Assembly (NCBI GenBank): GCA_039811865.1
Contig: JBDHZK010000076.1
Coordinates: 1 to 12,489, forward strand
DNA: 12,489 nt
Reading direction: 5' to 3'
Source: JBDHZK01 sp039811865
GTDB lineage: Bacteria > Actinomycetota > Actinomycetes > Propionibacteriales > Propionibacteriaceae
The stretch's first letter is position 1. Each line of letters begins with the position of its first letter. Below the pieces are notes generated by a model, which was not told the origin of the DNA, ran no database searches, and worked only from the letters and a program-made list of their open reading frames with translations. The translations under genes and the position numbers were made by a program. Positions 7,329 to 12,489 of the stretch are shown here, piece by piece.

Positions 7329-7547
7329 ATGGGGCGCGGCCGTGCTAAAGCGAAGCAAACAAGGGTTGCTCGCGATTTGAAGTACCGCTCGATCGACACC
7401 GACTTCGCTTCGCTGGAGCGCGAGCTCCGCGGTGAGAGCGTCGAGGACGAGATCGACGATGACGATCCCTACGCATCAGAGGATGACGATGACCTCGATG
7501 CGGAGGACGACGACCAGCACTTCCGCTCGCTGCGTCGCTACGGGTAG
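7329..7547 (+). CDS. DUF3073 domain-containing small acidic protein
   Basis: This 72-residue protein starts with MGRGRAKAKQTRVARDLKYRS, the basic, highly conserved beginning of the actinobacterial DUF3073 family. It ends in a strongly acidic tail (about residues 38-62, with runs such as DDDD and EDDD) followed by HFRSLRRYG. The charge split, basic head and acidic middle, is typical of the family, whose function is unknown. The ATG at 7329 is preceded by AGGGGG (7311-7316), a usable though slightly distant ribosome binding site. The position after purM on the same strand resembles the arrangement in other Actinobacteria. A clear intrinsic terminator follows, so it ends its own transcript. Confidence 0.92.
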   Translation: MGRGRAKAKQTRVARDLKYRSIDTDFASLERELRGESVEDEIDDDDPYASEDDDDLDAEDDDQHFRSLRRYG

Positions 7548-7559
7548 AGACCTTCCATG

Positions 7560-7580
7560 TCGGCCGCGAGGCCGATTTTT
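7560..7580 (+). terminator. Intrinsic terminator of the DUF3073 gene
   Basis: TCGGCC (7560-7565) and GGCCGA (7570-7575) form a six-bp stem with loop GCGA, followed directly by TTTTT (7576-7580). It lies 12 bases after the stop codon and is the clearest intrinsic terminator in the window. Confidence 0.85.
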
Positions 7581-7731
7581 GGTGTGCTCAGGTGCGGTCG
7601 GCGAATCATCCCAGCGTTGGTGCCGATCACCTGCCGTTTTCGGCCGGTACTCGGCGCAGCGCGGCGGAGACCGGTCGTCGGTTGTGGTGGTCTCCAGGTA
7701 GCCGAGATCGGGTGGTTTGGCCGTCCCTGAC

Positions 7732-7737
7732 TAGGCT
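7732..7737 (+). promoter_or_regulatory. Putative -10 box of the alpha/beta hydrolase (leaderless start)
   Basis: TAGGCT, six bases (GTCCGC), then GTG7744. This is the same TANNNT-N6-GTG layout seen at purL, purF and two minus-strand genes. No -35 box is obvious. Confidence 0.5.
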
Positions 7738-7743
7738 GTCCGC

Positions 7744-8697
7744 GTGAGTTGGACGGCCGATGTTCTCGACGGGTACCAGCGAGCCGATCTGGCGTTGCCG
7801 GCGGCCGCTCCAGCCCCTGGGGAGCCTGCGACCGAGTTGCTGGGCACGCTGGTTCGTCGCGTGCCGGTCTGCAGTTCCAGGGCCGTGCTGTACCTACACG
7901 GCTGGAACGACTATTTCTTCCAGACTCACGTCGGCGACTTCTTCGCATCGCTCGGCTACGACTTCTATGCCCTTGACCTGCGTCGCTACGGCCGCAGCCT
8001 GAGGCCGGAGCAGCTTCACGGATACATCGCCAATCTGAGCGACTACGACGCCGAGATCGACGCCGCCGTGGCGAGGATTCGTCGGCGACACTCTGGGGTC
8101 GTCCTCTACGGCCACTCGACCGGCGGCTTGATCGCGGCGTTGTGGGCGGACTCGCACCCGGGCGAGGTGGACGGGATCATCCTCAACGCGCCGTGGCTGG
8201 ACCTGCAAGCGACGCCGATGTGGCGCGCGATCGCGCCGCCGCTGGTAACCGGGTTCGGCGCCCGCAACCCGGGCGCCGTCCTGCCGGTGCCGGACGACGA
8301 CGGCGTCTACGCCCGCGCCCTGCACGCCAGTCAGGGCGGCGAATGGGAATACGACCTGGACTGGAAGGCACCAGGTCCGGTCCCGATCCGGGCCGGCTGG
8401 CTGGCCGCCGTCCTGCGCGGCCATGAGCGGGTCGCCGTCGGGCTCGATCTGGACGTCCCCGTCCTCGTCCTGGCGTCCACGCGCAGCGACTTCGGCCGCC
8501 GCTGGCGCGAGGACCTGCGTCGCGTGGACACCGTTCTCGATGTCGAGCAGATCGCGGCGCGGTCGGTACGGCTCGGTTCTATCGTGACGCTGATCCGATT
8601 CGAGGACGCCCTGCACGACGTGACGCTGTCGAGCAAACCGGTCCGGCGCCGAGTGTTCGCCGAGGTTCGGCGCTGGGTTGCCGCCTACCTGGCGTAG
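7744..8697 (+). CDS. Alpha/beta hydrolase (lysophospholipase/monoglyceride lipase-like)
   Basis: The 317-residue protein has the alpha/beta hydrolase fold. LYLHGWNDYFFQTH at 49-62 is the usual HG oxyanion-hole strand. YDFYALDLRRYGRS at 72-85 matches the D.RG.G.S region of serine lipases, with Tyr in place of Gly. The nucleophile elbow is GHSTGG (123-128) with Ser125. The general base is probably His291 in ALHDVTLS. The acid is less clear; Asp262 or Asp266 are candidates. There is no signal peptide, so it should be cytosolic. The exact substrate, probably an ester such as a monoacylglycerol or lysophospholipid, is not given by the sequence. It is a single gene with its own putative promoter, and its last 13 bases overlap the end of the convergent fructosamine-kinase gene. 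Confidence 0.88.
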   Translation: MSWTADVLDGYQRADLALPAAAPAPGEPATELLGTLVRRVPVCSSRAVLYLHGWNDYFFQTHVGDFFASLGYDFYALDLRRYGRSLRPEQLHGYIANLSDYDAEIDAAVARIRRRHSGVVLYGHSTGGLIAALWADSHPGEVDGIILNAPWLDLQATPMWRAIAPPLVTGFGARNPGAVLPVPDDDGVYARALHASQGGEWEYDLDWKAPGPVPIRAGWLAAVLRGHERVAVGLDLDVPVLVLASTRSDFGRRWREDLRRVDTVLDVEQIAARSVRLGSIVTLIRFEDALHDVTLSSKPVRRRVFAEVRRWVAAYLA

Positions 8698-9446
8698 CGT
8701 CCGGCGACGGCGGCCGCCTGCGCGCCATAGCCCCCGCCGAACAACACCGCGTGGACGAGCAACGGATGTAGTTGGTGGAGCGGCAACAGGTCGTCCCAGC
8801 CGTCCTGGAGGTGCGCCTGTGCGGCGTAGGCGGCGAAGACGGCGGCCAGCTTTGGGTGGCCGAATAGGGCCAGCATCGCGAGGTCGGTCAGCGGGTGCCC
8901 GCCGTGGGCCGCCGGGTCGATGAGGACGTACCCGGCGGGTGTCGCGACCACGTTTCCGGCCCACAGGTCACCATGGATGCGGGCCGGCGGGCACGGATCG
9001 TCGAACTCGCCCGCGCCGAGCCGGTCACACACTCGCTCGATCAGCTTGAGGGCGGGTGTGCGCAGCGCCCCGCTCGCGGCTGCCGCTTCCGCATAGGGCA
9101 GGACGCGCTCGGTGGCATAGAACTCACCCCAGGCGGCGTGCCGACGCAAAGGGAGCGGGGCGTCGCCGATCCAGGCGTCGCCGGAGACGCCTGGGGGAGC
9201 GCTGCCGAATGCCGGCGCGCCGGCCGAGTGTGTCCGGACCAGCGCCGTCCCGAACGCTTCGGCGGCCGCGGTGGAGTGTGGGCCAGGCTGTAGGCGCTCC
9301 AGGACGATTCGGTCGGGCTCGACCTCCAGGACGCGTACACAGCGCGCGCCACCGGCCTCGGCGAGCCAGGACAGCCCAGCCGCTTCCGCGGCGAAGAAGC
9401 CCTCCGGGGCGTCAACTCGTCGTTTGACGAAGTCTCGCTCGCTCAC
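8685..9446 (-). CDS. Fructosamine kinase family protein
   Basis: This family phosphorylates ketosamines (for example fructosamine or ribulosamine adducts on proteins or amino acids), which leads to deglycation; the precise substrate is unknown here. The 253-residue protein is somewhat shorter than typical members (about 290). It keeps the aminoglycoside-phosphotransferase-like catalytic motif HGDLWAGNV (158-166, catalytic Asp160) and the metal-binding stretch LIDPAAHGGHPLTDLAML (175-192, Asp177). A central GEFYATERVLPYAEAA (107-122) matches the family W..F....R..P. The usual glycine-rich start of the kinase N-lobe is short or missing (MSERDFVKRRVDAPEGFFAAEAAGL). The start is GTG9446, six bases after a TAGCCT -10-like box. 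It diverges from the small gene at 9554 and converges on the hydrolase. Confidence 0.9.
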   Translation of the reverse strand: MSERDFVKRRVDAPEGFFAAEAAGLSWLAEAGGARCVRVLEVEPDRIVLERLQPGPHSTAAAEAFGTALVRTHSAGAPAFGSAPPGVSGDAWIGDAPLPLRRHAAWGEFYATERVLPYAEAAAASGALRTPALKLIERVCDRLGAGEFDDPCPPARIHGDLWAGNVVATPAGYVLIDPAAHGGHPLTDLAMLALFGHPKLAAVFAAYAAQAHLQDGWDDLLPLHQLHPLLVHAVLFGGGYGAQAAAVAGRYAR

Positions 9447-9452
9447 CTGTGC

Positions 9453-9458
9453 AGGCTA
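9453..9458 (-). promoter_or_regulatory. Putative -10 box of the fructosamine kinase gene (leaderless start)
   Basis: Read on the minus strand the hexamer is TAGCCT, identical to the purL box. It is followed by GCACAG and the GTG at 9446. No ribosome binding site fits this start. Confidence 0.5.
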
Positions 9459-9553
9459 CTTCGCCCGGCGAGTGCGATGCCCGATGGTCCTGCGAGTTCC
9501 GGGCGGTCGTGCCATGCTGGGCAGCGACCGCGCCCGTCCAACGGAGGACCAAG

Positions 9554-9865
9554 ATGCTGATCATCCAAGCTTTCATTCACGTCAAGCCCGAGTCGGTGGA
9601 CGACTTCGCCGCCGCGTGCACGACGAATGCCAAGGCCAGCGTCGGCGAACCCGGCTGCCTGCGCTTCGACGTCCTGCGCCAAAACGATGACCCGAACCGC
9701 TTCGTCCTGCACGAGGTTTACGTCGACCAGGCCGCGTTGGACGCGCACAAGACCACCGCCCACTACGAGACGTGGCGCGACACCGTCGGTGACCTGCAGG
9801 CCGAGCCTCGATACGGGATCAAGTACTCCAATGTCCACCCCGGTGAGGACGGCTGGGCCAAGTAG
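9554..9865 (+). CDS. LsrG-like antibiotic biosynthesis monooxygenase (ABM) family protein
   Basis: The 103-residue protein fits the dimeric ferredoxin-like ABM fold. It starts MLIIQAFIHVKPESVDDFAA, has GEPGCLRFDVLR in the middle, and then NRFVLHEVYVDQAALDAHKTTAHY. The last two stretches closely resemble the phospho-AI-2 isomerase LsrG and related putative quinol monooxygenases, including the HKTT.HY motif. The end, KYSNVHPGEDGW, is typical of the bacterial monooxygenase group. No other lsr genes are nearby, so a role in autoinducer processing is only a possibility; oxidation of a small aromatic or quinol is equally possible. The ATG at 9554 is preceded by GGAGGA (9543-9548), an excellent ribosome binding site, which decides this start over the upstream in-frame one at 9449. 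Confidence 0.88.
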   Translation: MLIIQAFIHVKPESVDDFAAACTTNAKASVGEPGCLRFDVLRQNDDPNRFVLHEVYVDQAALDAHKTTAHYETWRDTVGDLQAEPRYGIKYSNVHPGEDGWAK

Positions 9866-9944
9866 GCCGCCCATCCGGGCAACCGCGTCTGTCACCGGTC
9901 ACGACCGAGTCAACCGTCGATTCGCGGGCCCACAGTGCCTGCGC

Positions 9945-9950
9945 TATAGT
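9945..9950 (+). promoter_or_regulatory. Putative -10 box of the tRNA genes
   Basis: TATAGT lies 30 bases before the first base of tRNA-Asp and is close to the consensus TATAAT. The -35 region (about TTCGCG at 9921-9926) is poor. Transcription would start near 9957, just at a small hairpin (GCCGGTC 9957-9963 with GACCGGC 9967-9973) that would form the 5' leader. Confidence 0.5.
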
Positions 9951-9979
9951 TTCCGAGCCGGTCTTCGACCGGCAAACCA

Positions 9980-10053
9980 GGCCCCGTGGCGCAGTTGGTT
10001 AGCGCGCCGCCCTGTCACGGCGGAGGTCGCGGGTTCGAGTCCCGTCGGGGTCG
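9980..10053 (+). tRNA. tRNA-Asp (anticodon GTC)
   Basis: The 74-base cloverleaf has acceptor arms GGCCCCG (9980-9986) and CGGGGTC (10046-10052; one G-U pair), and a D-arm GCGC/GCGC. The anticodon stem is CCGCC/GGCGG with loop CTGTCAC, giving anticodon GTC at 10014-10016. The T-arm is GCGGG-TTCGAGT-CCCGT. The discriminator is G10053. CCA is not encoded. Confidence 0.96.
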
Positions 10054-10056
10054 CTG

Positions 10057-10108
10057 GGTCGGTGAGTTGCCGTGCGTACATCAGGGCGCACGGCAAGGCC
10101 ACCGATCC
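10057..10108 (+). other. Long hairpin between tRNA-Asp and tRNA-Phe
   Basis: TTGCCGTGCG (10067-10076) and CGCACGGCAA (10087-10096) form a perfect ten-bp stem around a ten-base loop. TCGGTG (10059-10064) and CACCGA (10100-10105) extend it across a small internal loop. It has no T-run. It could be a processing signal in a tRNA-Asp/tRNA-Phe precursor, or a terminator for tRNA-Asp. Confidence 0.7.
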
Positions 10109-10126
10109 GGGTCGCAGCACCCGCAA

Positions 10127-10203
10127 GGCCAGGTAGCTCAGTTGGTAGTAGCGTTCGCCTGAAAAGTGAAAGGTCGCCGGTTCGAGCCCGGCCCTGGCCA
10201 CCA
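10127..10203 (+). tRNA. tRNA-Phe (anticodon GAA) with an unusual D-arm
   Basis: Acceptor arms GGCCAGG (10127-10133) and CCTGGCC (10193-10199) pair perfectly, followed by A and an encoded CCA. The anticodon arm is TTCGC-CTGAAAA-GTGAA (one G-U pair), anticodon GAA. The T-arm is GCCGG-TTCGAGC-CCGGC. The D-arm reads GCTC-AGTTGGTAGT-AGC: the expected 3' strand GAGC is replaced by TAGC or interrupted by a T. The gene is one base longer than the common 76-base form (with CCA). Depending on alignment this is a bulged T or a C13-U22 mismatch. Confidence 0.94.
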
Positions 10204-10686
10204 GTTTCGATCTCCAGCATCGAAATGCGAACCAGTTTCACGCTTGGCGGCTGGATCTCAGACCGCAGCGTCGATTTTGGCGACCGGGTGCCCCGTGCTT
10301 GCTGGCGATGCGCCCGTCGAACCCCCCCGCACCCGCTCCTCACCGTGACCCTGTTGGGCGCGGAGCCGCTCCGGGTAGCGGCCGCAAAGCTCCGGTAGCG
10401 GCCCCAAAACGGTGAAAGTGTGCGGCGCTCGGTGCGCGTGCGCTGCCGGCACGCCGTGAATGAGCCGCCACTGGCAGACTCGCCGCACGTTTCCACACGA
10501 TGGCGCCGGCGAAAGCTCGAGAGCTGGCCCAGTTCCGAGTCACTGAGCGCGCCGACGACGCCCTCGTCGTTCGACGGGTAAGCGGTCGCAGCGAGTCGGA
10601 TTCAGCACCCGACGTCCTTCGCGGGAAGGGATTCGTCCGGTTACCCCAGTGGCCGTGCCGAGACCACCGCCATGAGGTCGGGCTGC
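10204..10686. other. Gene-poor spacer after the tRNA genes
   Basis: No convincing gene is seen on either strand. At the left end a 7-bp hairpin, TTTCGAT (10205-10211) with ATCGAAA (10219-10225), follows the tRNA-Phe CCA by one base and may help end or trim the tRNA transcript. At 10368-10408 there is an imperfect tandem repeat. A minus-strand frame covering most of it is the well-known false protein made from antisense tRNA sequence. Confidence 0.6.
10368..10408. repeat. Two imperfect tandem copies of a 20-21-base unit
   Basis: The unit GCTCCGGGTAGCGGCCGC plus AAA (10368-10388) is followed at once by GCTCCGGTAGCGGCCCCAAA (10389-10408). The two differ by one missing G and one G-to-C change. 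It lies in the gene-poor spacer. Confidence 0.7.
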
Positions 10687-11622
10687 TCAGGCGAGGGGCA
10701 AAGTGGAAAGCTTGGCGAACTTCAAGCCCCGCGACCGAAGCTGAGGCAGGGCGACCGACAGCCCCTCGAACACCGGACGACTGGGCTGGTTCATGTGGCA
10801 GATGATGATCGAGCCCCGCCCCGCCTTCGCGGTTTCGACGGCGGTCTCGTGCGCCGAGTAAGTGGTGCCAGCATCCCCGTTGATGTCGAAACCGATCGGG
10901 ATCTCGCCCAGCGCGCGAACTATCTTGGTTGCGACATCGTCGTAGTAGGCGGTGCCTGAGCGATAGAAGACGGGAGCCTTGCCAAGCTTCTTCTCCAGGT
11001 AATGATGGTTGGTCACCACCTCGTCGTAGACCTCGCCGGCGTTGGCAGTGCCTTGTTCTGCATAGGCCTTGCGCCCCGTGACGGACAGGGGTCGGTGGTT
11101 CGTCCCGTGGTTGCCGATGTCGAACAAGTCTTGGCTGGAAGCCATCTTGTCGAAGGTCGCGGGATTCGCCTCGATCCAGCGCTTGTTCAAGAACAAGACG
11201 GCGGGGATCTGCAGACGATGGAGCAGATCAAGGATCCGCGTGTCGATGCGGCTGCCGTACGGTCCGCCGCAGGCGTCCAGGGTGAGGACCACCTTGTCCG
11301 ACTTGGTCCGCTGGACGACGCCACTGATCGGTCCGCGGAAGCTCTCGCCGTTGCTCCACTGGGTGGGACGCAGGTGGCCATAGCGAGCGACGATCTCGGC
11401 TCGGCCCGGGACCTGCGTCGGGGTGCTGGTGGTCGGGGCAGGGGTCGCTGGCGAGGCTGGGGTGCCGGCCGGGGGCGTTTGCGAGCCTGTCGGGCTCTTC
11501 GGTTCGCTGGACTGCGTCGGGGACGCGGGAGCGGACCGGCCGGAAACCGCGCAACCGCTGAGGGCCGCGCCGACCATGCCGGCCAGCAGCGTCCGTCTGG
11601 TAAGTGAGGTGGCGCCTGACAC
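10687..11622 (-). CDS. Lipoprotein polysaccharide deacetylase (NodB/CE4 family)
   Basis: From GTG11622 the product is 311 residues. Residues 1-24 form a lipoprotein signal with a twin-arginine motif (SLTRRTLLAG) and lipobox LSGC, with Cys24 as the lipid-modified residue. It should be exported, possibly by Tat, and anchored to the outer face of the membrane. A Ser/Thr/Pro/Ala-rich linker (about 26-72) spaces it from the domain. The NodB domain shows VVLTLDACGG (111-120; motif 1), FDIGNHGTNHRP (167-178; zinc ligands His172 and His176), VFYRSGTAYYD (218-228; motif 3) and IIICHMN (272-278; His276). Motif 1 has Asp116 but Ala117 where classical members have a second Asp. The family removes N-acetyl groups from glycans such as peptidoglycan. 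The substrate here is unknown. An upstream in-frame start at 11865 adds only Arg-rich, uncharacteristic sequence and would bury the signal peptide. Confidence 0.9.
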   Translation of the reverse strand: MSGATSLTRRTLLAGMVGAALSGCAVSGRSAPASPTQSSEPKSPTGSQTPPAGTPASPATPAPTTSTPTQVPGRAEIVARYGHLRPTQWSNGESFRGPISGVVQRTKSDKVVLTLDACGGPYGSRIDTRILDLLHRLQIPAVLFLNKRWIEANPATFDKMASSQDLFDIGNHGTNHRPLSVTGRKAYAEQGTANAGEVYDEVVTNHHYLEKKLGKAPVFYRSGTAYYDDVATKIVRALGEIPIGFDINGDAGTTYSAHETAVETAKAGRGSIIICHMNQPSRPVFEGLSVALPQLRSRGLKFAKLSTLPLA

Positions 11623-11628
11623 GTCCAC

Positions 11629-11634
11629 AAAATA
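11629..11634 (-). promoter_or_regulatory. Putative -10 box of the deacetylase gene (leaderless start)
   Basis: Read on the minus strand the hexamer is TATTTT. It is followed by six bases (GTGGAC) and then GTG11622. A second in-frame GTG at 11628 touches the box, which makes 11622 the better start. No -35 consensus is seen. Confidence 0.45.
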
Positions 11635-11714
11635 GGGCAAAGCGGACGCCGCTCGCGCCCGAACCCCCGACCATGGACGTCGGCAGGGCGTGGCTCGATT
11701 CGTCGATCCGAGGG

Positions 11715-11742
11715 AGCCGCGACTCCTTCGGGTCTGGCGGCT
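11715..11742. repeat. Stem-loop upstream of the deacetylase gene
   Basis: AGCCGC (11715-11720) pairs with GCGGCT (11737-11742), and an inner GAC(T)CC/GGGTC pairing with one bulged base closes on a TTC loop. It lies about 90 bases upstream of the deacetylase start. Its role is not known. Confidence 0.4.
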
Positions 11743-11828
11743 GCGGCCACGTCCTTTGACGGTGAGGGTCGGGTTGCGCCCGCAGCGGAGATTGCCCGCT
11801 CGGGATGAGGGGCTCTGCACCCGTCGAG

Positions 11829-11844
11829 GGGTCCGCGCGGACCC
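11829..11844. repeat. 16-base perfect palindrome
   Basis: GGGTCCGCGCGGACCC is perfectly self-complementary. Flanking CGAGGG (11825-11830) and CCCTCG (11846-11851) allow a longer stem with a small shift. It lies in the spacer between the two minus-strand genes and may be an operator or a terminator stem without T-run. Confidence 0.6.
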
Positions 11845-11877
11845 GCCCTCGCAGGGCGAGATCAAACGTCACCACAG

Positions 11878-11895
11878 ACGTTCCCGCGGGAACGT
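11878..11895. terminator. 18-base perfect palindrome at the end of the isomerase-family gene
   Basis: ACGTTCCCGCGGGAACGT is perfectly self-complementary and begins three bases beyond the minus-strand stop codon. On the plus strand it is followed by TTTTCTATT, so it would terminate plus-strand transcription well. On the minus strand, the direction of the adjacent gene, the T-run is missing. It may be a partly bidirectional terminator or a protein-binding site. Confidence 0.5.
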
Positions 11896-11898
11896 TTT

Positions 11899-12489
11899 CT
11901 ATTGGATCCCCTGGGCGATCAGGGCTTGGACGGCCGCCACTGCGGTTGGGTCGCCGGTCACGTCGGCTTTGCCGCCGCGTCCCCACGCCCACAACGCGAG
12001 CTGTTCCACCGGGGCGGTGACGCTGACTTCGGCCGGGACGTCTGATGCCCGCACGGCCCGCGGGACGTCGTACACCTTGCCCGACTGCCCGGTACCGAAC
12101 CAGTGGCCGACCTCGACGAGCCAGGTCTGGCCCGTGTCGCTGGCAACGAACTTGGCGACGGTGAGCGGTTCGTAATGCATGTTCTCGGGTAGCCAGCCCC
12201 ACATGACGTCCACGCAGTGGTCGACCGCGCCAGCCGCAACCTCGGCGTCGATGGGGCTCAGCGGCAGGCCCGCGGTGAGTTCGGCGTCCACGCGATGCAT
12301 CAGCGCCTCGTAGGTCTGCATCCGACGCGTGAACCCGACGGTTTGATCGGCCTCCCACCACGACCAGCGGGGCTCGGCATCGTCCAGCGCCGACAGTTGG
12401 GCCAGCAATTTCGCGGTGGCCTCCGCGCGCAGCGCGAGAGTTTCGATGTTGGTATCGGGACGGTCCGGCTTGTCTTGATCGACGGCCTC
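11899..12489 (-). CDS. Maleylpyruvate isomerase-family (mycothiol-dependent, TIGR03083-like) protein, partial
   Basis: The frame is open to the right edge of the window, so the start is missing; 196 residues are visible. After the partial start (EAVDQDKPDRPDTN) comes ETLALRAEATAKLLAQLSALDD. The middle has WSWWEADQTVGFTRRMQTYEALMHRVDAE, the pattern of the DinB/MDMPI four-helix fold with its metal-binding His in the HR.DAE helix. Then come GAVDHCVDVMWGWLP and a C-terminal domain from about TWLVEVGHWFGTG to the end (LALWAWGRGG). This matches the actinobacterial TIGR03083 group, named after mycothiol-dependent maleylpyruvate isomerase. Most members have no known reaction, so the name gives the fold rather than the activity. 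The gene and the deacetylase point the same way but are 276 bases apart with palindromes between them, so they are probably not one operon. Confidence 0.85.
   Translation of the reverse strand, partial: EAVDQDKPDRPDTNIETLALRAEATAKLLAQLSALDDAEPRWSWWEADQTVGFTRRMQTYEALMHRVDAELTAGLPLSPIDAEVAAGAVDHCVDVMWGWLPENMHYEPLTVAKFVASDTGQTWLVEVGHWFGTGQSGKVYDVPRAVRASDVPAEVSVTAPVEQLALWAWGRGGKADVTGDPTAVAAVQALIAQGIQ

Noticed and set aside
9999..10496. 165-residue minus-strand frame with GRARTGDLSLFRRTLLPTEL and DGTRTRDLRRD
   Set aside because: These peptides are the familiar false translation of antisense tRNA genes; the frame lies over tRNA-Asp and tRNA-Phe.
10500..10805. 101-residue plus-strand frame at the 3' end of the deacetylase
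   Set aside because: More than a third is antisense to the deacetylase; it has no ribosome binding site and no recognisable motif.
11623..11865. 81-residue upstream extension of the deacetylase
   Set aside because: Arg-rich with no conservation signs; it would place the lipoprotein signal in the middle of the protein.
11690..12175. 161-residue plus-strand frame opposite the isomerase-family gene
   Set aside because: Antisense shadow crossing both palindromes, with no domain signal.
1..12489. CRISPR array, insertion sequence, phage or defence genes
   Set aside because: No regularly spaced repeats, transposase, integrase or known defence domains were seen in any frame.

Overview
This is a high-GC chromosomal segment with typical actinobacterial gene content. 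Supporting clues are a PurL of the short (PurQ/PurS-dependent) type, a PurF with a predicted Fe-S cluster, a DUF3073 gene just downstream of purM, a mycothiol-dependent isomerase-fold protein, and several GTG-started genes whose -10 box sits exactly six bases before the start codon. The organism is most probably a member of the Actinomycetota. I cannot fix the order from the sequence alone.

Layout: 1-462 is the C-terminal end of a BadF/BadG-type (N-acetylglucosamine kinase-like) ATPase. After a strong inverted repeat comes purL (537-2795), then a DUF4870 membrane protein with a very long Q/S/Y/G/P-rich tail (2957-4150) that ends in a strong hairpin. purF and purM (4271-6768) follow and overlap by the ATGA motif. 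The 560 bases from 6769 to 7328 hold traces of a minus-strand, apparently frameshifted membrane-protein gene and the leader of a DUF3073 gene (7329-7547, with its own intrinsic terminator). Next are an alpha/beta hydrolase (7744-8697), a convergent fructosamine-kinase-family gene (8685-9446, minus) and a small LsrG-like monooxygenase-fold gene (9554-9865). tRNA-Asp(GTC) and tRNA-Phe(GAA) follow, separated by a long hairpin. About 480 bases then carry no convincing gene. A secreted lipoprotein polysaccharide deacetylase (10687-11622, minus) and a partial mycothiol-dependent maleylpyruvate isomerase-family gene (11899-window end, minus) close the window.

Functionally, purL, purF and purM encode the fourth, first and fifth steps of de novo IMP synthesis. 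PurS and PurQ, needed by this type of PurL, are not in the window. The other genes are conserved housekeeping or accessory single genes with no obvious shared pathway.

I do not see a clearly new defence system, mobile element or biosynthetic cluster here. The points most worth a second look are the repeated TANNNT-N6-GTG start architecture at five genes, the inverted repeat overlapping the purL promoter, the broken-looking membrane gene after purM, the unusual D-arm of tRNA-Phe, the Lys/Arg-free low-complexity tail of the DUF4870 protein, and two perfect palindromes near 11.85 kb.
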